Position numbers and translations under genes: made by a program
Notes under the pieces: model-generated
The model's database searches: none
Told to the model about the DNA's origin: nothing
What the model saw: only the letters and a program-made list of their open reading frames with translations
Source of the DNA: Alphaproteobacteria bacterium
GTDB taxonomy: Bacteria; Pseudomonadota; Alphaproteobacteria; Micropepsales; Micropepsaceae
Assembly: GCA_947474645.1 (NCBI GenBank)
Contig: CANJJD010000007.1
Span: 49,679 to 113,678, forward strand
DNA: 64,000 nucleotides
Reading direction: 5' to 3'
Part shown: positions 52,111-60,495 of the stretch, piece by piece
How the letters are laid out: each line of letters begins with the position of its first letter
Position numbering within the stretch: the first letter of the stretch is position 1

Positions 52111-52197
52111 CCTCTCAGGAGCAGAGAGGTATGCCCGGGAGGGGTAAAATGCAAGTTTCAGGTGGGGAATATATAATTCTACGTCAAATATGACGTA
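52111..52197 (-). promoter_or_regulatory. Candidate operator and leader hairpin of the siroheme-cysH operon
   Basis: TACGTCA-AATA-TGACGTA (52180-52197) is a perfect 18-bp palindrome in an AT-rich patch (ATATATAATT) upstream of the operon. Closer to the start, CCTCTC (52111-52116) and GAGAGG (52124-52129) can pair; on the minus strand the hairpin includes the GAGAGG ribosome site. Confidence 0.5.
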
Positions 52198-52431
52198 TTA
52201 ATAGCCCTTCAGCAGGTCAACCACGGAAACCGCGATCTTGTCGCCCTGGATCTGGATTTCGCCCTTCGCCACGGCCTTGTCGTTGGCCAGGATGGTCACC
52301 GGGTCGTCCTGGTGGCTGTCCAGCTCGATCACCGCGCCGCGGCCCATGCGCAAAAGCTGGTGCATGGGGATCACCGAGCGGCCCAGGACCACCGAGATCT
52401 CGACTTTCACATTATCGACATTGGATGCCAT
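52198..52431 (-). CDS. fliN: FliN-type flagellar switch protein
   Basis: 77 residues. A complete SpoA (FliN/FliM C-terminal) domain: VKVEISVVLGRSVIPMHQLL, GRGAVIELDSHQDDPVTILAND and VAKGEIQIQGDKIAVSV. FliN forms the C-ring of the flagellar motor. No flagellar gene is adjacent, and the protein is at the short end for FliN, lacking the usual N-terminal extension. Divergent from lipB. Confidence 0.88.
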   Translation of the reverse strand: MASNVDNVKVEISVVLGRSVIPMHQLLRMGRGAVIELDSHQDDPVTILANDKAVAKGEIQIQGDKIAVSVVDLLKGY

Positions 52432-52496
52432 AGCCTGCGACCTTACATTGGTGGAACCCGGCCAGCCTGCCGGAACATGGTTTCGGAAAGCTTAAT

Positions 52497-53135
52497 TTGG
52501 ACGCCCCCGTCAAAGCCCAGGTCGAGTGGAAAGTCAGCAACCAGCCGGTGCCCTACCCCGAGGCGCTGGCCGAAATGGAGGCTCGCGCAGCCGCCATCGC
52601 CGATGGCACGGCCGGCGAGCAGGTCTGGCTGTTGGAGCACCCGCCCATCTACACCGCCGGCACCAGCGCCAATGACGCCGACCTGATTGACGCGCGCTTT
52701 CCGGTTTACCGCACCGGACGCGGCGGCCAGTTCACCTATCACGGGCCGGGACAGCGCGTCGGTTACGCCATGCTGGACCTGAAGACCCGCACGCCGGACG
52801 TGCGCGCCTATGTCCGCGACCTGGAGCAATGGCTGATCGAGACATTGGCGCAGTTCAACGTCAAGGGCGAACGGCGCGAGGGGCGTGTCGGCATCTGGGT
52901 CAGCCGTGGCATGCGCGAAGACAAGATCGCCGCGCTGGGGGTGCGCATCAAGCGCTGGGTCACCCTGCATGGCGTGGCGCTGAACGTGGAGCCGGACCTG
53001 GCGCATTTCTCCGGCATCGTGCCGTGCGGCGTGCGCGCCCATGGCGTCACCAGCCTGGCGGACCTGGGTATCGCGGTCTCGATGACGGATGTGGACGTGG
53101 CGCTGAAGCAGAGCTTCAAGAAAATATTTGGTTAG
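52497..53135 (+). CDS. lipB: Octanoyltransferase LipB
   Basis: 212 residues from TTG 52497 with GGAAAG upstream. Motifs: [43 protein letters not shown], and TLHGVALNV with the catalytic Lys region, then [13 protein letters not shown] with the catalytic Cys. It moves octanoate from ACP to lipoyl domains in lipoic acid synthesis. lipA is not adjacent. Confidence 0.96.
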   Translation: MDAPVKAQVEWKVSNQPVPYPEALAEMEARAAAIADGTAGEQVWLLEHPPIYTAGTSANDADLIDARFPVYRTGRGGQFTYHGPGQRVGYAMLDLKTRTPDVRAYVRDLEQWLIETLAQFNVKGERREGRVGIWVSRGMREDKIAALGVRIKRWVTLHGVALNVEPDLAHFSGIVPCGVRAHGVTSLADLGIAVSMTDVDVALKQSFKKIFG

Positions 53136-53157
53136 TCATTTCAAACGGGGGAATTAT

Positions 53158-53544
53158 ATGCCGCGGGTATCTGCTGCTTTTTTCATGACGGGCGCCGTGT
53201 TTCTGGCGATGGGCATGTGCTGGGGCATCGCCATGGCGGTGTCTCAGAATTTCGCGCTGGCGCCGGCGCATGCCCATCTGAATTTGCTGGGCTGGGTGAC
53301 CATGTCGATCTACGGCACTTTTTACGCCCTGACCCGCGAGTCCTTCTCGCCGCGCCTGGCCTGGATCAACTATATTTGCGCCACCCTGGGCGTGGCGATC
53401 ATGATCCCGTCCCTGGCGGTCATGCTCAACACCGGCAATATGGCGCTGGAACCGGTGATCGGGATCGGCAGCCTGCTCAGCCTGGTCGCGCTGCTGGTCT
53501 TCTCGGTTTCCGCGTTCCGGGAATTGAAGCGTCCGCGGCTCTAG
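53158..53544 (+). CDS. Small four-helix membrane protein resembling part of haem-copper oxidase subunit I
   Basis: 128 residues from ATG 53158 with ACGGGGGA upstream. Four hydrophobic helices. The second begins PAHAHLNLLGWVTMSIYGTFY, a His-x-His-Leu-Leu-Gly-Trp pattern seen in cbb3/NOR-type oxidase subunit I. The protein is far too short to be an oxidase. It may bind haem or be a relic-like small protein; function unknown. Shares its CTAG stop with the acylphosphatase gene. Confidence 0.62.
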   Translation: MPRVSAAFFMTGAVFLAMGMCWGIAMAVSQNFALAPAHAHLNLLGWVTMSIYGTFYALTRESFSPRLAWINYICATLGVAIMIPSLAVMLNTGNMALEPVIGIGSLLSLVALLVFSVSAFRELKRPRL

Positions 53545-53828
53545 ACCGACGGCTTGCGGATAAAGCCCTTTTCGGCCGGCGGTTCGCTGTTGTGAAGATC
53601 CACGGCGCTGACCTTGGCGCCTTGCGGGCCCTTGGTGGCGTTGGTGACGAAAATCTCAACCGCCTTGGTGGGGCCGGAGACCAGCGCCTCCACCGATCCA
53701 TCAGCGCGGTTGCGCACCCAGCCGTCCAGCTTCTGCGCCTCCGCCGCCATCACCAGGAAATCGCGAAAGCCGATGCCCTGGACAAAGCCATGCACATGCA
53801 CCCGCAGGCTCGTAATATCGTCGCTCAA
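53541..53828 (-). CDS. acyP: Acylphosphatase
   Basis: About 95 residues. TTG 53828 is chosen because CAGGAG lies 6 nt upstream; ATG 53834 and ATG 53867 are alternatives. The catalytic motif VHGFVQGIGFRDF supplies the phosphate-binding Arg and GWVRNRADGSVEAL supplies the Asn. It cleaves acyl phosphates in the cytoplasm. The C-terminus is slightly long. Divergent from the FUSC gene. Confidence 0.9.
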   Translation of the reverse strand: MSDDITSLRVHVHGFVQGIGFRDFLVMAAEAQKLDGWVRNRADGSVEALVSGPTKAVEIFVTNATKGPQGAKVSAVDLHNSEPPAEKGFIRKPSV

Positions 53829-53891
53829 ATACATCTCCTGCGGCAAAAGAATGCTCGCTTCTAACATAGTCGCCCTTATTCTCCAGACAAG

Positions 53892-56000
53892 ATGGCCTCC
53901 TTTCCCCGCACCATTTCCCTGGCCGTATTCCGGGCCCATATCGAAAACGGCCTGTCGGTCGCCATCGGGGTGGGGCTGACCGGCGTCAGCATCGGCTGGG
54001 CGCTGGGCTTTGACGCCGCCATTGCCGCGGCCAGCGGCGCGGTTTGTGTTTCCGTTTCCGACCGCAGCGACCCGCTGCGGATGAAGCCATGGATCATGGG
54101 CTTTGCCTTCCTGGCCGCCGTGTTCTTCACTGGCCTGTCGGGCTTTGCCCGCTTCGACACCACCGCCTTCATCATCGCCACCGCCTTTGTCGGTTTGTTC
54201 GCGGGGTTGATCTCGGCTTACGGCAAATGGGTGATGAGCCTGGCGATGACCAGCGTGCTGGCCTTCGTCTTCGCCATGGGCGAGGTGTTGTCCACGCCGT
54301 CCGAGGCGGCCGATCACCTGATGCTGACCGTGTGCGGCGCCATGGGCTACATCGTCTATGCCATGGCGGTGGCCTGGCTGTTCGATGATCGCGGCCGCCG
54401 GTTGTTGCTGGCCGAGGCGATGCATGCCTTCGCCGCTTACCTGCGGGCCAAGGCGGCGCTCTACAATCCCGATACCGCCGGCCATGGCGCCTTCCGCGCC
54501 CTGATCGACGCCCATGCCGCGCTGGCCGACCGGCTGCAGGCGGCGCGCGACAGCCTGTTCGCGCGGCGCAGCCACCGTATGCAGCTCAAACGCATCGACA
54601 CGCTGATCGCGCTGCTGGATGCGTTCGAGACGGTGCTGTCATCGGATGCCGACCTGGAGGCGCTGCGCCATGCGCCGCAGCGCGACCTGATGTGGCGGAT
54701 GAACGCGTTCGTCGGCCAGATGGCGGAGGAAGTGGAGCGCCTGACCCTGGCGCTGCGTTTCCGCCACGGCCACACCACGCCGTTGCGCCATGCCGAGGAT
54801 GCGAACGCGCTGCTGGCGGCGGTGGCGCAGGCGCGCACGGCGGCGCCCGGCGATCCCACCATCCATGCCTTCACCGCCACCGCCAACAAGCTGGTACTGG
54901 CCGACGGCTACATCGCCAACCTCGCAGCGGCGCTGGATAATGCAACCCAGCCCACCACCCTGGCGGCGGGGCTCGATCTCGACCTGTTCCGCCAGGACGC
55001 GCCGCGCGGCATCGGCGTGCTGCTGAAACAATTTCGCGGACGTTCCGCGGCGCTGCGCTATGCCATCCGTCTTTCGCTGGCGATGACCGCGGGGCTGGGG
55101 CTGACCCTGCTGTTTCCCCGCTTCGCCCATGCCAACTGGGTGCTGCTGACCATCGCGCTGATCATGCGCGCCAATTACAGCGTCACCAGCCAGCGCCGCT
55201 GGGACCGCGTCACCGGCACCCTGATCGGCTGCGCATTGGCGGTGCTGTTTATCAACACATTGCCGGCGGCCGTGCTGCTGCTGTTCATCGTGCTGGCGGT
55301 GGGCACCAGCCATGCCTATGGCCTGGTGGCCTATCGGGTGACGGCGGTGGGGGCTTCGATCTCGTCGCTTCTGCTACTGCATTTCGTGGACCCGCTGGTG
55401 CATCCGGAATTCTTCGAGCGAATCCTGGATACATTGATCGGCGCGGGGCTGAGCTGGGCGTTCAGCTACCTGTTACCCAACTGGGAGCGGGACGATCTGC
55501 CCGGCACGGTGCAGGGCCTCTTGGCGGCCGATGCCGGTTTCGCCGACGCCGCCTTGCGCCGCAGCCATTCGGCGCAAGCCTATCGCCTGGCGCGCAAGCA
55601 GACCCTGGAGGCGGTGGCGCAGCTATCCGGCGCCATCCGCCGGCTGGCGGATGAGCCCAACACCAACCGCCGCGCCCTGGCCTCGCTGGGGGAATTGCTG
55701 GGCGCCAATTACCTGTTGGCCTCGGACCTGTCGTCCATGCCGGTGCTGATGAAGTTACGGGCCCAGGACCTGGACCAAGGCGTAGCCGACACCGCCATTG
55801 CCGCCACGCGCATGCGGGTGGTGGCGCTGCTCAATGGTGGGACGCAGACGGACGACGACGCCCTGCCCCAGCGCGACAGCCTGGCCGGCATGCATGGCAG
55901 CGTGGCGATGGAAGTGCTGGGGCGGCGGCTCGATCACATCGAGCATGCCGCGCGCAAGGTGGCGCGGCTGGCGGCACGGCCCGTGATCGAAGATATCTAG
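53892..56000 (+). CDS. FUSC-family inner-membrane protein (YccS-like)
   Basis: 702 residues. Two sets of about five to six membrane helices (25-170 and 395-535) are each followed by a cytoplasmic helical region, the FUSC/YccS layout. RSDPLRMKPWIMG and RWDRVTGTLIGCALAVLF are typical of the two halves. Related proteins are aromatic-acid efflux or aluminium-resistance transporters. Substrate unknown. Convergent with the M15-like gene, sharing a CTAG stop. Confidence 0.87.
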   Translation: MASFPRTISLAVFRAHIENGLSVAIGVGLTGVSIGWALGFDAAIAAASGAVCVSVSDRSDPLRMKPWIMGFAFLAAVFFTGLSGFARFDTTAFIIATAFVGLFAGLISAYGKWVMSLAMTSVLAFVFAMGEVLSTPSEAADHLMLTVCGAMGYIVYAMAVAWLFDDRGRRLLLAEAMHAFAAYLRAKAALYNPDTAGHGAFRALIDAHAALADRLQAARDSLFARRSHRMQLKRIDTLIALLDAFETVLSSDADLEALRHAPQRDLMWRMNAFVGQMAEEVERLTLALRFRHGHTTPLRHAEDANALLAAVAQARTAAPGDPTIHAFTATANKLVLADGYIANLAAALDNATQPTTLAAGLDLDLFRQDAPRGIGVLLKQFRGRSAALRYAIRLSLAMTAGLGLTLLFPRFAHANWVLLTIALIMRANYSVTSQRRWDRVTGTLIGCALAVLFINTLPAAVLLLFIVLAVGTSHAYGLVAYRVTAVGASISSLLLLHFVDPLVHPEFFERILDTLIGAGLSWAFSYLLPNWERDDLPGTVQGLLAADAGFADAALRRSHSAQAYRLARKQTLEAVAQLSGAIRRLADEPNTNRRALASLGELLGANYLLASDLSSMPVLMKLRAQDLDQGVADTAIAATRMRVVALLNGGTQTDDDALPQRDSLAGMHGSVAMEVLGRRLDHIEHAARKVARLAARPVIEDI

Positions 56001-56542
56001 TGACCGTCGTCGGACCAGTGCGGCGGGTCCTTCGGCAGCTTGATGACGCCATAGGTGGCGCCCACTGCGATCAGTTGCGGATTGGAGCCAGTCCGCGGCG
56101 TGCCCGTGATGGCATGGTTCTGGCCGTTGAAGTCACGAATCTTCAGGGTGCCCTTCCAGCCGATGGTCATGTCGATGGCGCGGCGCTGGGTGTGGCGGCT
56201 TTCCAGTGCGGCGGGAAACTGGATCTGGTAGCCGGCCATCATCTGCTTTGCCGCCGCACGGGCCCCGACGGTGGAGCCGCCATGGGTCCAGTCAATGTTC
56301 ACGCCCTTCATGGGCGGCACGGCATGCGGGTCCTGGCCGCTGCCGCCGATCATGCAGCACCAATGCATCAGATAGGCGCGCTGGACCGGCCGGTAGGTGT
56401 CGGCGATGGAGACCGTGGCGCCCGCCTTGGCAAGCTGGGACAGGAAGGCGCGCACCCGGTCGCTGAAATCGGGCAGCAGGTCGTCCAGCGATTTGGAGGT
56501 GGGAAAACGCGCGCACCATTGCGGCCCGGATTTTTCAGCCAT
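55997..56542 (-). CDS. M15-like D,D-peptidase/endolysin-type protein without signal peptide
   Basis: 181 residues from ATG 56542 (a longer frame to 56596 adds an unlikely N-terminus). Metal motif S115-R-H117-TQRRAI-D124 matches SxHxxGxAxD with Gly replaced by Arg. D172-PP-H175-W176 near the C-terminus stands in for the ExxHW motif. An ADTYRPVQRAYLMHW segment is also M15-like. These would bind zinc and cleave peptidoglycan cross-links, but there is no export signal. Could be endolysin-derived. Not a typical housekeeping gene. Confidence 0.7.
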   Translation of the reverse strand: MAEKSGPQWCARFPTSKSLDDLLPDFSDRVRAFLSQLAKAGATVSIADTYRPVQRAYLMHWCCMIGGSGQDPHAVPPMKGVNIDWTHGGSTVGARAAAKQMMAGYQIQFPAALESRHTQRRAIDMTIGWKGTLKIRDFNGQNHAITGTPRTGSNPQLIAVGATYGVIKLPKDPPHWSDDGH

Positions 56543-56590
56543 GACGATTCCCCTCAGCAGCAATAAATTACACTGAGTCGTTGCTCTTAT

Positions 56591-56715
56591 TGTCATTCCC
56601 GGCTGAGCGCCGTGTCACGGCGCGAGGGGAAGGGAATCCAGGTCGATGCACCCCGCCGGTATCTCCCACCTGGATCCCCTTCCCTCGCGGCTTTCGCCGC
56701 TCGCCGGGGATGACA
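56591..56715. repeat. Long intergenic palindromic repeat unit
   Basis: The outer ends TGTCATTCCCGGC and GCCGGGGATGACA pair with one mismatch; inside them a GGGAAGGGAATCCAGGT arm (ca 56627-56643) pairs imperfectly with ACCTGGATCCCCTTCCC (ca 56668-56684). The total length is about 125 bp. It has the look of the dispersed palindromic elements found between genes in many Alphaproteobacteria. No other copy of this form was seen in the window. Confidence 0.7.
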
Positions 56716-56723
56716 GGAAAGAA

Positions 56724-57038
56724 CTAATCGGCCAAATCCTCCAGCACCGCCTGGATGCGATGAACCGCCGAATGAAGATCGCGCTCGGCCTCCCGCCGCC
56801 ACAAGCGCAGGATCACATAGCCCGCTTCGCTGAGCAGCCGGTCGCGGACGATTGAAGCCGTCCGCTTGCCGGGCTCGCCCTCCTCCAGCAGCACCACCAG
56901 CCCGGCGTCATGCTGGGCAAAATCCAGGGTGAAGCTCTTGAACGGCGACTTGCGGCGAAAGCCCAGCGGCTTCAGCCGCACCCACAGCCGGTTGTCCAGC
57001 GTGTTTTGCGGCCGCAGCGGCTTCTTGCGCCCGATCAC
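56724..57038 (-). CDS. DUF559-like protein
   Basis: 104 residues. RPQNTLDNRLWVRLKPLGFRRKSPF, LDFAQHDAGLVVLLEEG and RDRLLSEAGYVILRLWRRE follow the DUF559 pattern, a compact restriction-endonuclease-like fold. The usual IEVDGGQH step is altered to LLEEGEPG, so nuclease activity is doubtful. Overlaps the ATP12 gene by ATGA. Confidence 0.72.
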   Translation of the reverse strand: MIGRKKPLRPQNTLDNRLWVRLKPLGFRRKSPFKSFTLDFAQHDAGLVVLLEEGEPGKRTASIVRDRLLSEAGYVILRLWRREAERDLHSAVHRIQAVLEDLAD

Positions 57039-57727
57039 CGCACCGCCGCGATCAATTCCACAGCCTTGTCCAGCTCATGCGCCAGGGCGCTGGCGCGTTT
57101 CTGCGCCTCGATGTCCTCGCCCCATTTTTCGGCCTGGTAGTTCTCGTCAATGCGCGAAAGCTGGAAGGCGTAGCCGCCTGGGATGAAGCCTTCCGCCACG
57201 GCCAACGCCAGCACGGCACTGCCGGTGATGGAGGCGATGACATGCAGCGCGGCCAGGGTGAAAGGATCGAACTCGTCCAGCGCCTGGCGCAGCGCGCCCA
57301 AGGCGTCCGGCAACTGGTCCACATGGCCCAGGCCTTCCGCCACACGCATGGTCGCGCCATGGCGCTGGCGCACCCAGTCCAGCAGCGGGTCCCAGCCTTG
57401 CGCCTGCCGCGCCGCCAGGTCCGGCGGCTGGTGGGCGCGATAGCAGAGCAGGTCATTCTCGCCGAAGCGCAGGATCGCAGCGACCACGCCGCCGGGATTG
57501 AGCGCCACGCCATCAATCACCGTGTTGGCCAGGCGCAGCAGCGGCATGGTGAGGACGTTGATCTCCGCCCCCTGGCTTTGCCATTCCACCGCGATGGCCT
57601 CGGCCAATGTCTGGGTGGGCAGCGCCAGGGCGCGGCGGCCGGGGGTCTTCACCGGCTTGCCGTCCAGCAGAACGGCAAAGCCGTTGATGCCGGCGGCAAC
57701 CGACACTTCTTTGTAGAAGCGCTTCAT
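57035..57727 (-). CDS. ATP12-family F1-ATPase assembly chaperone
   Basis: 230 residues. FYKEVSVAAGINGFAVLLDGKPVKTP, then MPLLRLANTVIDG, LCYRAHQPPDLAARQ and EKWGEDIEAQKRA are classic ATP12 signatures. ATP12 helps alpha subunits assemble into F1. It is confined to Alphaproteobacteria and mitochondria. Overlaps the rluC stop by ATGA. A HAD-type gene often lies between rluC and ATP12 in relatives and is missing here. Confidence 0.95.
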   Translation of the reverse strand: MKRFYKEVSVAAGINGFAVLLDGKPVKTPGRRALALPTQTLAEAIAVEWQSQGAEINVLTMPLLRLANTVIDGVALNPGGVVAAILRFGENDLLCYRAHQPPDLAARQAQGWDPLLDWVRQRHGATMRVAEGLGHVDQLPDALGALRQALDEFDPFTLAALHVIASITGSAVLALAVAEGFIPGGYAFQLSRIDENYQAEKWGEDIEAQKRASALAHELDKAVELIAAVR

Positions 57728-58749
57728 CTCTTCTTCTTGGTCTTCTTCGGCGGAAACGGATGGCTTTTGTCGTCGGGGTCAAAGCCCAGCAGCTTCCAGC
57801 TCTTGACCATGTGCGGCGGCAAGGGCGCGGTGGCCTGCAGCCGCCCGCCATCGGGGCGGCCGATATCGATGCTGCGGGCATGCAGATGCAGCTTGTCGGC
57901 GATGTCGCCGCGGCCTCTGCTGTCGGTGCCGCCATACTTGAAGTCGCCCACGATCGGGGTGCCCAGGCTGGCCAGATGCACGCGGATCTGGTGGGTGCGC
58001 CCGGTGATCGGCCGCGCCGCCACCCAGGCATACTCGGTTCCCGCTGTCGCCATCACGGCATATTCGGTAAGGGAGAACTTGGCCCCCTCCTCACCCTCTT
58101 CGGCCATCGCCATGCGTTCGTCGCGGCCACGCGGGCCATGGCCGCCTTCCTTGGCCAGCGCGCCCTTGACCACGCCGTTCTTCTGTTTGGGTACGCCGCG
58201 GGTCAGGGCCCAATAGACCTTGGAGGTGTCGCGCAGCGCGAGACTCGCCGACAGCCCCGATGCCGCCAAGGCTGTGCGCGCGATCAACAGCACGCCGGAT
58301 GTATCACGGTCGAGGCGATGCACCAGCTTGGGCCGGGTGGGCTTTTCGTATTGCAGCGAATCCAGCATGCCGTCGACATGCTTGGTCAGGCCCGAGCCGC
58401 CCTGCGTCGCCAGGCCGGGCGGCTTGTCGATCACGATCACTTGCTTGTCCATGTAGAGGATGCGGTCGGCCAGGCTGCCCATATCCTTGGTCGCCAGCAG
58501 GTGCTTGGCTTCGGGTTCGGGCTTTTCCTTTTGTGGAGCCTTGGCGTGGATCACCTGCGGCGGCAGGCGCATGGACTGGCCGGCAGCGATGCGGTCGGCG
58601 GCCTTGGCGCGCTTGCCGTCCAGCCGCACTTCGCCCTTGCGCAGCAGTTTTTCCAGCAAGGTATGGGTGACATGCGGGTAATGCCGCTTGAACCAGCGGT
58701 CCAGGCGCGCGCCGTCATCGTCAGGGTCTATGGTGCGAAGCTCAGGCAT
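57724..58749 (-). CDS. rluC: RluC/RluD-family 23S rRNA pseudouridine synthase
   Basis: 341 residues. S4 RNA-binding domain (about 12-70), then the pseudouridine synthase core with HRLDRDTSG (144-152, catalytic D147), GRTHQIRVHL and GTPIVGDFKYGG. The Lys-rich tail is variable. It should modify 23S rRNA. RluC or RluD cannot be told apart by eye. Overlaps crcB by 8 nt. Confidence 0.92.
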   Translation of the reverse strand: MPELRTIDPDDDGARLDRWFKRHYPHVTHTLLEKLLRKGEVRLDGKRAKAADRIAAGQSMRLPPQVIHAKAPQKEKPEPEAKHLLATKDMGSLADRILYMDKQVIVIDKPPGLATQGGSGLTKHVDGMLDSLQYEKPTRPKLVHRLDRDTSGVLLIARTALAASGLSASLALRDTSKVYWALTRGVPKQKNGVVKGALAKEGGHGPRGRDERMAMAEEGEEGAKFSLTEYAVMATAGTEYAWVAARPITGRTHQIRVHLASLGTPIVGDFKYGGTDSRGRGDIADKLHLHARSIDIGRPDGGRLQATAPLPPHMVKSWKLLGFDPDDKSHPFPPKKTKKKR

Positions 58750-59119
58750 AAAACATTCTGACGACCCAAAGCCCGGCGAACAGCGCCGCGATGGACAGCA
58801 CCACCGACCCGATCATGTAAAACGCGGCCGCGCCATACTGTCCCTTTTGCAGCAGCAGCACGCTGTCCAGCGAGAAGGTAGAAAAGGTGGTGTAGCCGCC
58901 CAGGATGCCCACGGTGAGGAAAGCGCGCATCTCCGGCGACAGGTTCAGCTTGAGGGCGCCGGCTTCCACGATCACGCCCATCAGGAAACCGCCGGTGATG
59001 TTGACGACAAAGATGCCCCAGTTGAAGGACGCGCCCGCCGGCGTCAGCCAGCCGGCGATGCAATAACGCGCCAGGGCGCCCAATCCGCCGCCGACGCCGA
59101 CCGAAAGCAACAAGCCCAT
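58742..59119 (-). CDS. crcB: Fluoride channel CrcB/Fluc
   Basis: 125 residues, four hydrophobic helices. GLGALARYCIAGWL in helix 1, a VNITGGFLMG turn in helix 2, and GGYTTFSTFSLD, which contains the Na-site and fluoride-channel residues. Fluc dimers export fluoride. No crcB fluoride riboswitch was identified upstream; the gene follows rarA directly (stop and start adjoin). Confidence 0.93.
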   Translation of the reverse strand: MGLLLSVGVGGGLGALARYCIAGWLTPAGASFNWGIFVVNITGGFLMGVIVEAGALKLNLSPEMRAFLTVGILGGYTTFSTFSLDSVLLLQKGQYGAAAFYMIGSVVLSIAALFAGLWVVRMFYA

Positions 59120-60430
59120 TTAACCCTCCCCTGCGCGCTTAGCCCGCAGCTTGGACCAGTATTCCAGCCGCTTGGCAATCTCCCGCTCGAAGCCTGTGTC
59201 CTTGGGGGCATAGAATTGCTGGCGCGCCATGTCGTCCGGGAAATAATTCTGCCCCGAAAATCCGCCCTCGGCGTCATGGTCATACTGGTAGCCAGCGCCA
59301 TAGCCCAGATTCTTCATCAGCTTGGTGGGGGCGTTGAGGATATGGGCCGGCGGCGTCAGCGAGCCATGCTCCTGCGCCGCCCGCTTGGCCGCGCCCAGCG
59401 CCACATAGACCGCGTTGGATTTGGGCGCGCTGGCGAGATAGAGCACGCATTGCGCCAGCGCCAGCTCACCTTCCGGGCTGCCCAGAAAATCGAACACATC
59501 CTTGGCGGCCAGCGCCTGATGCACCGCTTCGGGATCGGCCAGGCCGATATCTTCCACCGCCGCGCGCACCAGGCGGCGGGCGATGTAGAGCGGCTGTTCG
59601 CCGCCCGCCAGCATCCGCGCCAGCCAATAGAGCGCCGCATCCGGATCGCTGCCGCGAATGGATTTATGCAGCGCCGAGATGATGTTGTAATGCTCCTCGC
59701 GGCTCTTGTCGTAGAGCGGCATGCGCCGCTGCACCGCCGAAACCAGCGCGGCGGAGTCCAGCGGCTTGACCGCCTTCACGCTGGAGAGTTCTTCCACCAG
59801 GTTGAGCAGGTAGCGACCGTCACCATCGGCCATGGCGCGCAAGGATGCACGGGCGTCGTCGGTCAGCTTGAGCGGCTCGCCATAATGGGCCTCCGCGCGC
59901 TTGAGCAATTGTTCCAGCGCCGCATCGTCCAGCCGGCGCAGCACCAGCACCTGGGCGCGCGATAGCAGCGCGCCGTTCAACTCAAAGGACGGGTTCTCGG
60001 TGGTGGCGCCCACCAGCACCACGGTGCCGTCTTCCACCACGGGCAGGAAACTGTCCTGCTGGCTGCGGTTGAAGCGGTGGATCTCGTCAATGAAAAGCAA
60101 GGTGCCCTGCCCCATGCGGCGGCGCTGGCGGGCGGCCTCGAAAGTCTTTTTCAGGTCGGCAACGCCGGAGAACACCGCAGACAATTGCTCGAAATGCAGA
60201 TTGAAGGCCGTGGACAACAGCCGCGCGATGGTGGTCTTGCCGGTGCCCGGCGGCCCCCACAGGATGATGGAAGTCGGCCGGCCATTGCCCACCATGCGGC
60301 CCAGCGGGCCTTCGGGATTGAGCAGGTGGCCCTGCCCCACCACTTCCGGCAGGGCCTGGGGCCGCAACCGGTCGGCCAAAGGCCGGGGCGCGTCGTCGGC
60401 CAAGCCGCCGGATTCGAACAGGTCGCTCAT
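59120..60430 (-). CDS. rarA: Replication-associated recombination protein RarA
   Basis: 436 residues. Walker A GPPGTGKTT at 59-67 after RLRPQALPEVVGQGHLL, Walker B LLFIDEIHRFN, and the MgsA/RarA C-terminal domain with SIRGSDPDAALYWLARML and QNYFPDDMARQQFY. A clamp-loader-related AAA ATPase that acts at stalled forks. First gene of rarA-crcB-rluC-ATP12-DUF559. Confidence 0.96.
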   Translation of the reverse strand: MSDLFESGGLADDAPRPLADRLRPQALPEVVGQGHLLNPEGPLGRMVGNGRPTSIILWGPPGTGKTTIARLLSTAFNLHFEQLSAVFSGVADLKKTFEAARQRRRMGQGTLLFIDEIHRFNRSQQDSFLPVVEDGTVVLVGATTENPSFELNGALLSRAQVLVLRRLDDAALEQLLKRAEAHYGEPLKLTDDARASLRAMADGDGRYLLNLVEELSSVKAVKPLDSAALVSAVQRRMPLYDKSREEHYNIISALHKSIRGSDPDAALYWLARMLAGGEQPLYIARRLVRAAVEDIGLADPEAVHQALAAKDVFDFLGSPEGELALAQCVLYLASAPKSNAVYVALGAAKRAAQEHGSLTPPAHILNAPTKLMKNLGYGAGYQYDHDAEGGFSGQNYFPDDMARQQFYAPKDTGFEREIAKRLEYWSKLRAKRAGEG

Positions 60431-60447
60431 GGACGCTGTATATCAAT

Positions 60448-60486
60448 AAAAAAGGCCCCGCGGGTGGTTCCGCGGGGCCTCTTTTT
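60448..60486 (-). terminator. Terminator of the outer-membrane protein gene
   Basis: AGGCCCCGCGG (60453-60463) pairs with CCGCGGGGCCT (60470-60480) around GTGGTT. T-runs lie on both sides; on the minus strand it follows the porin-like gene stop by 10 nt. Confidence 0.9.
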
Positions 60487-60495
60487 AGACCGTCC

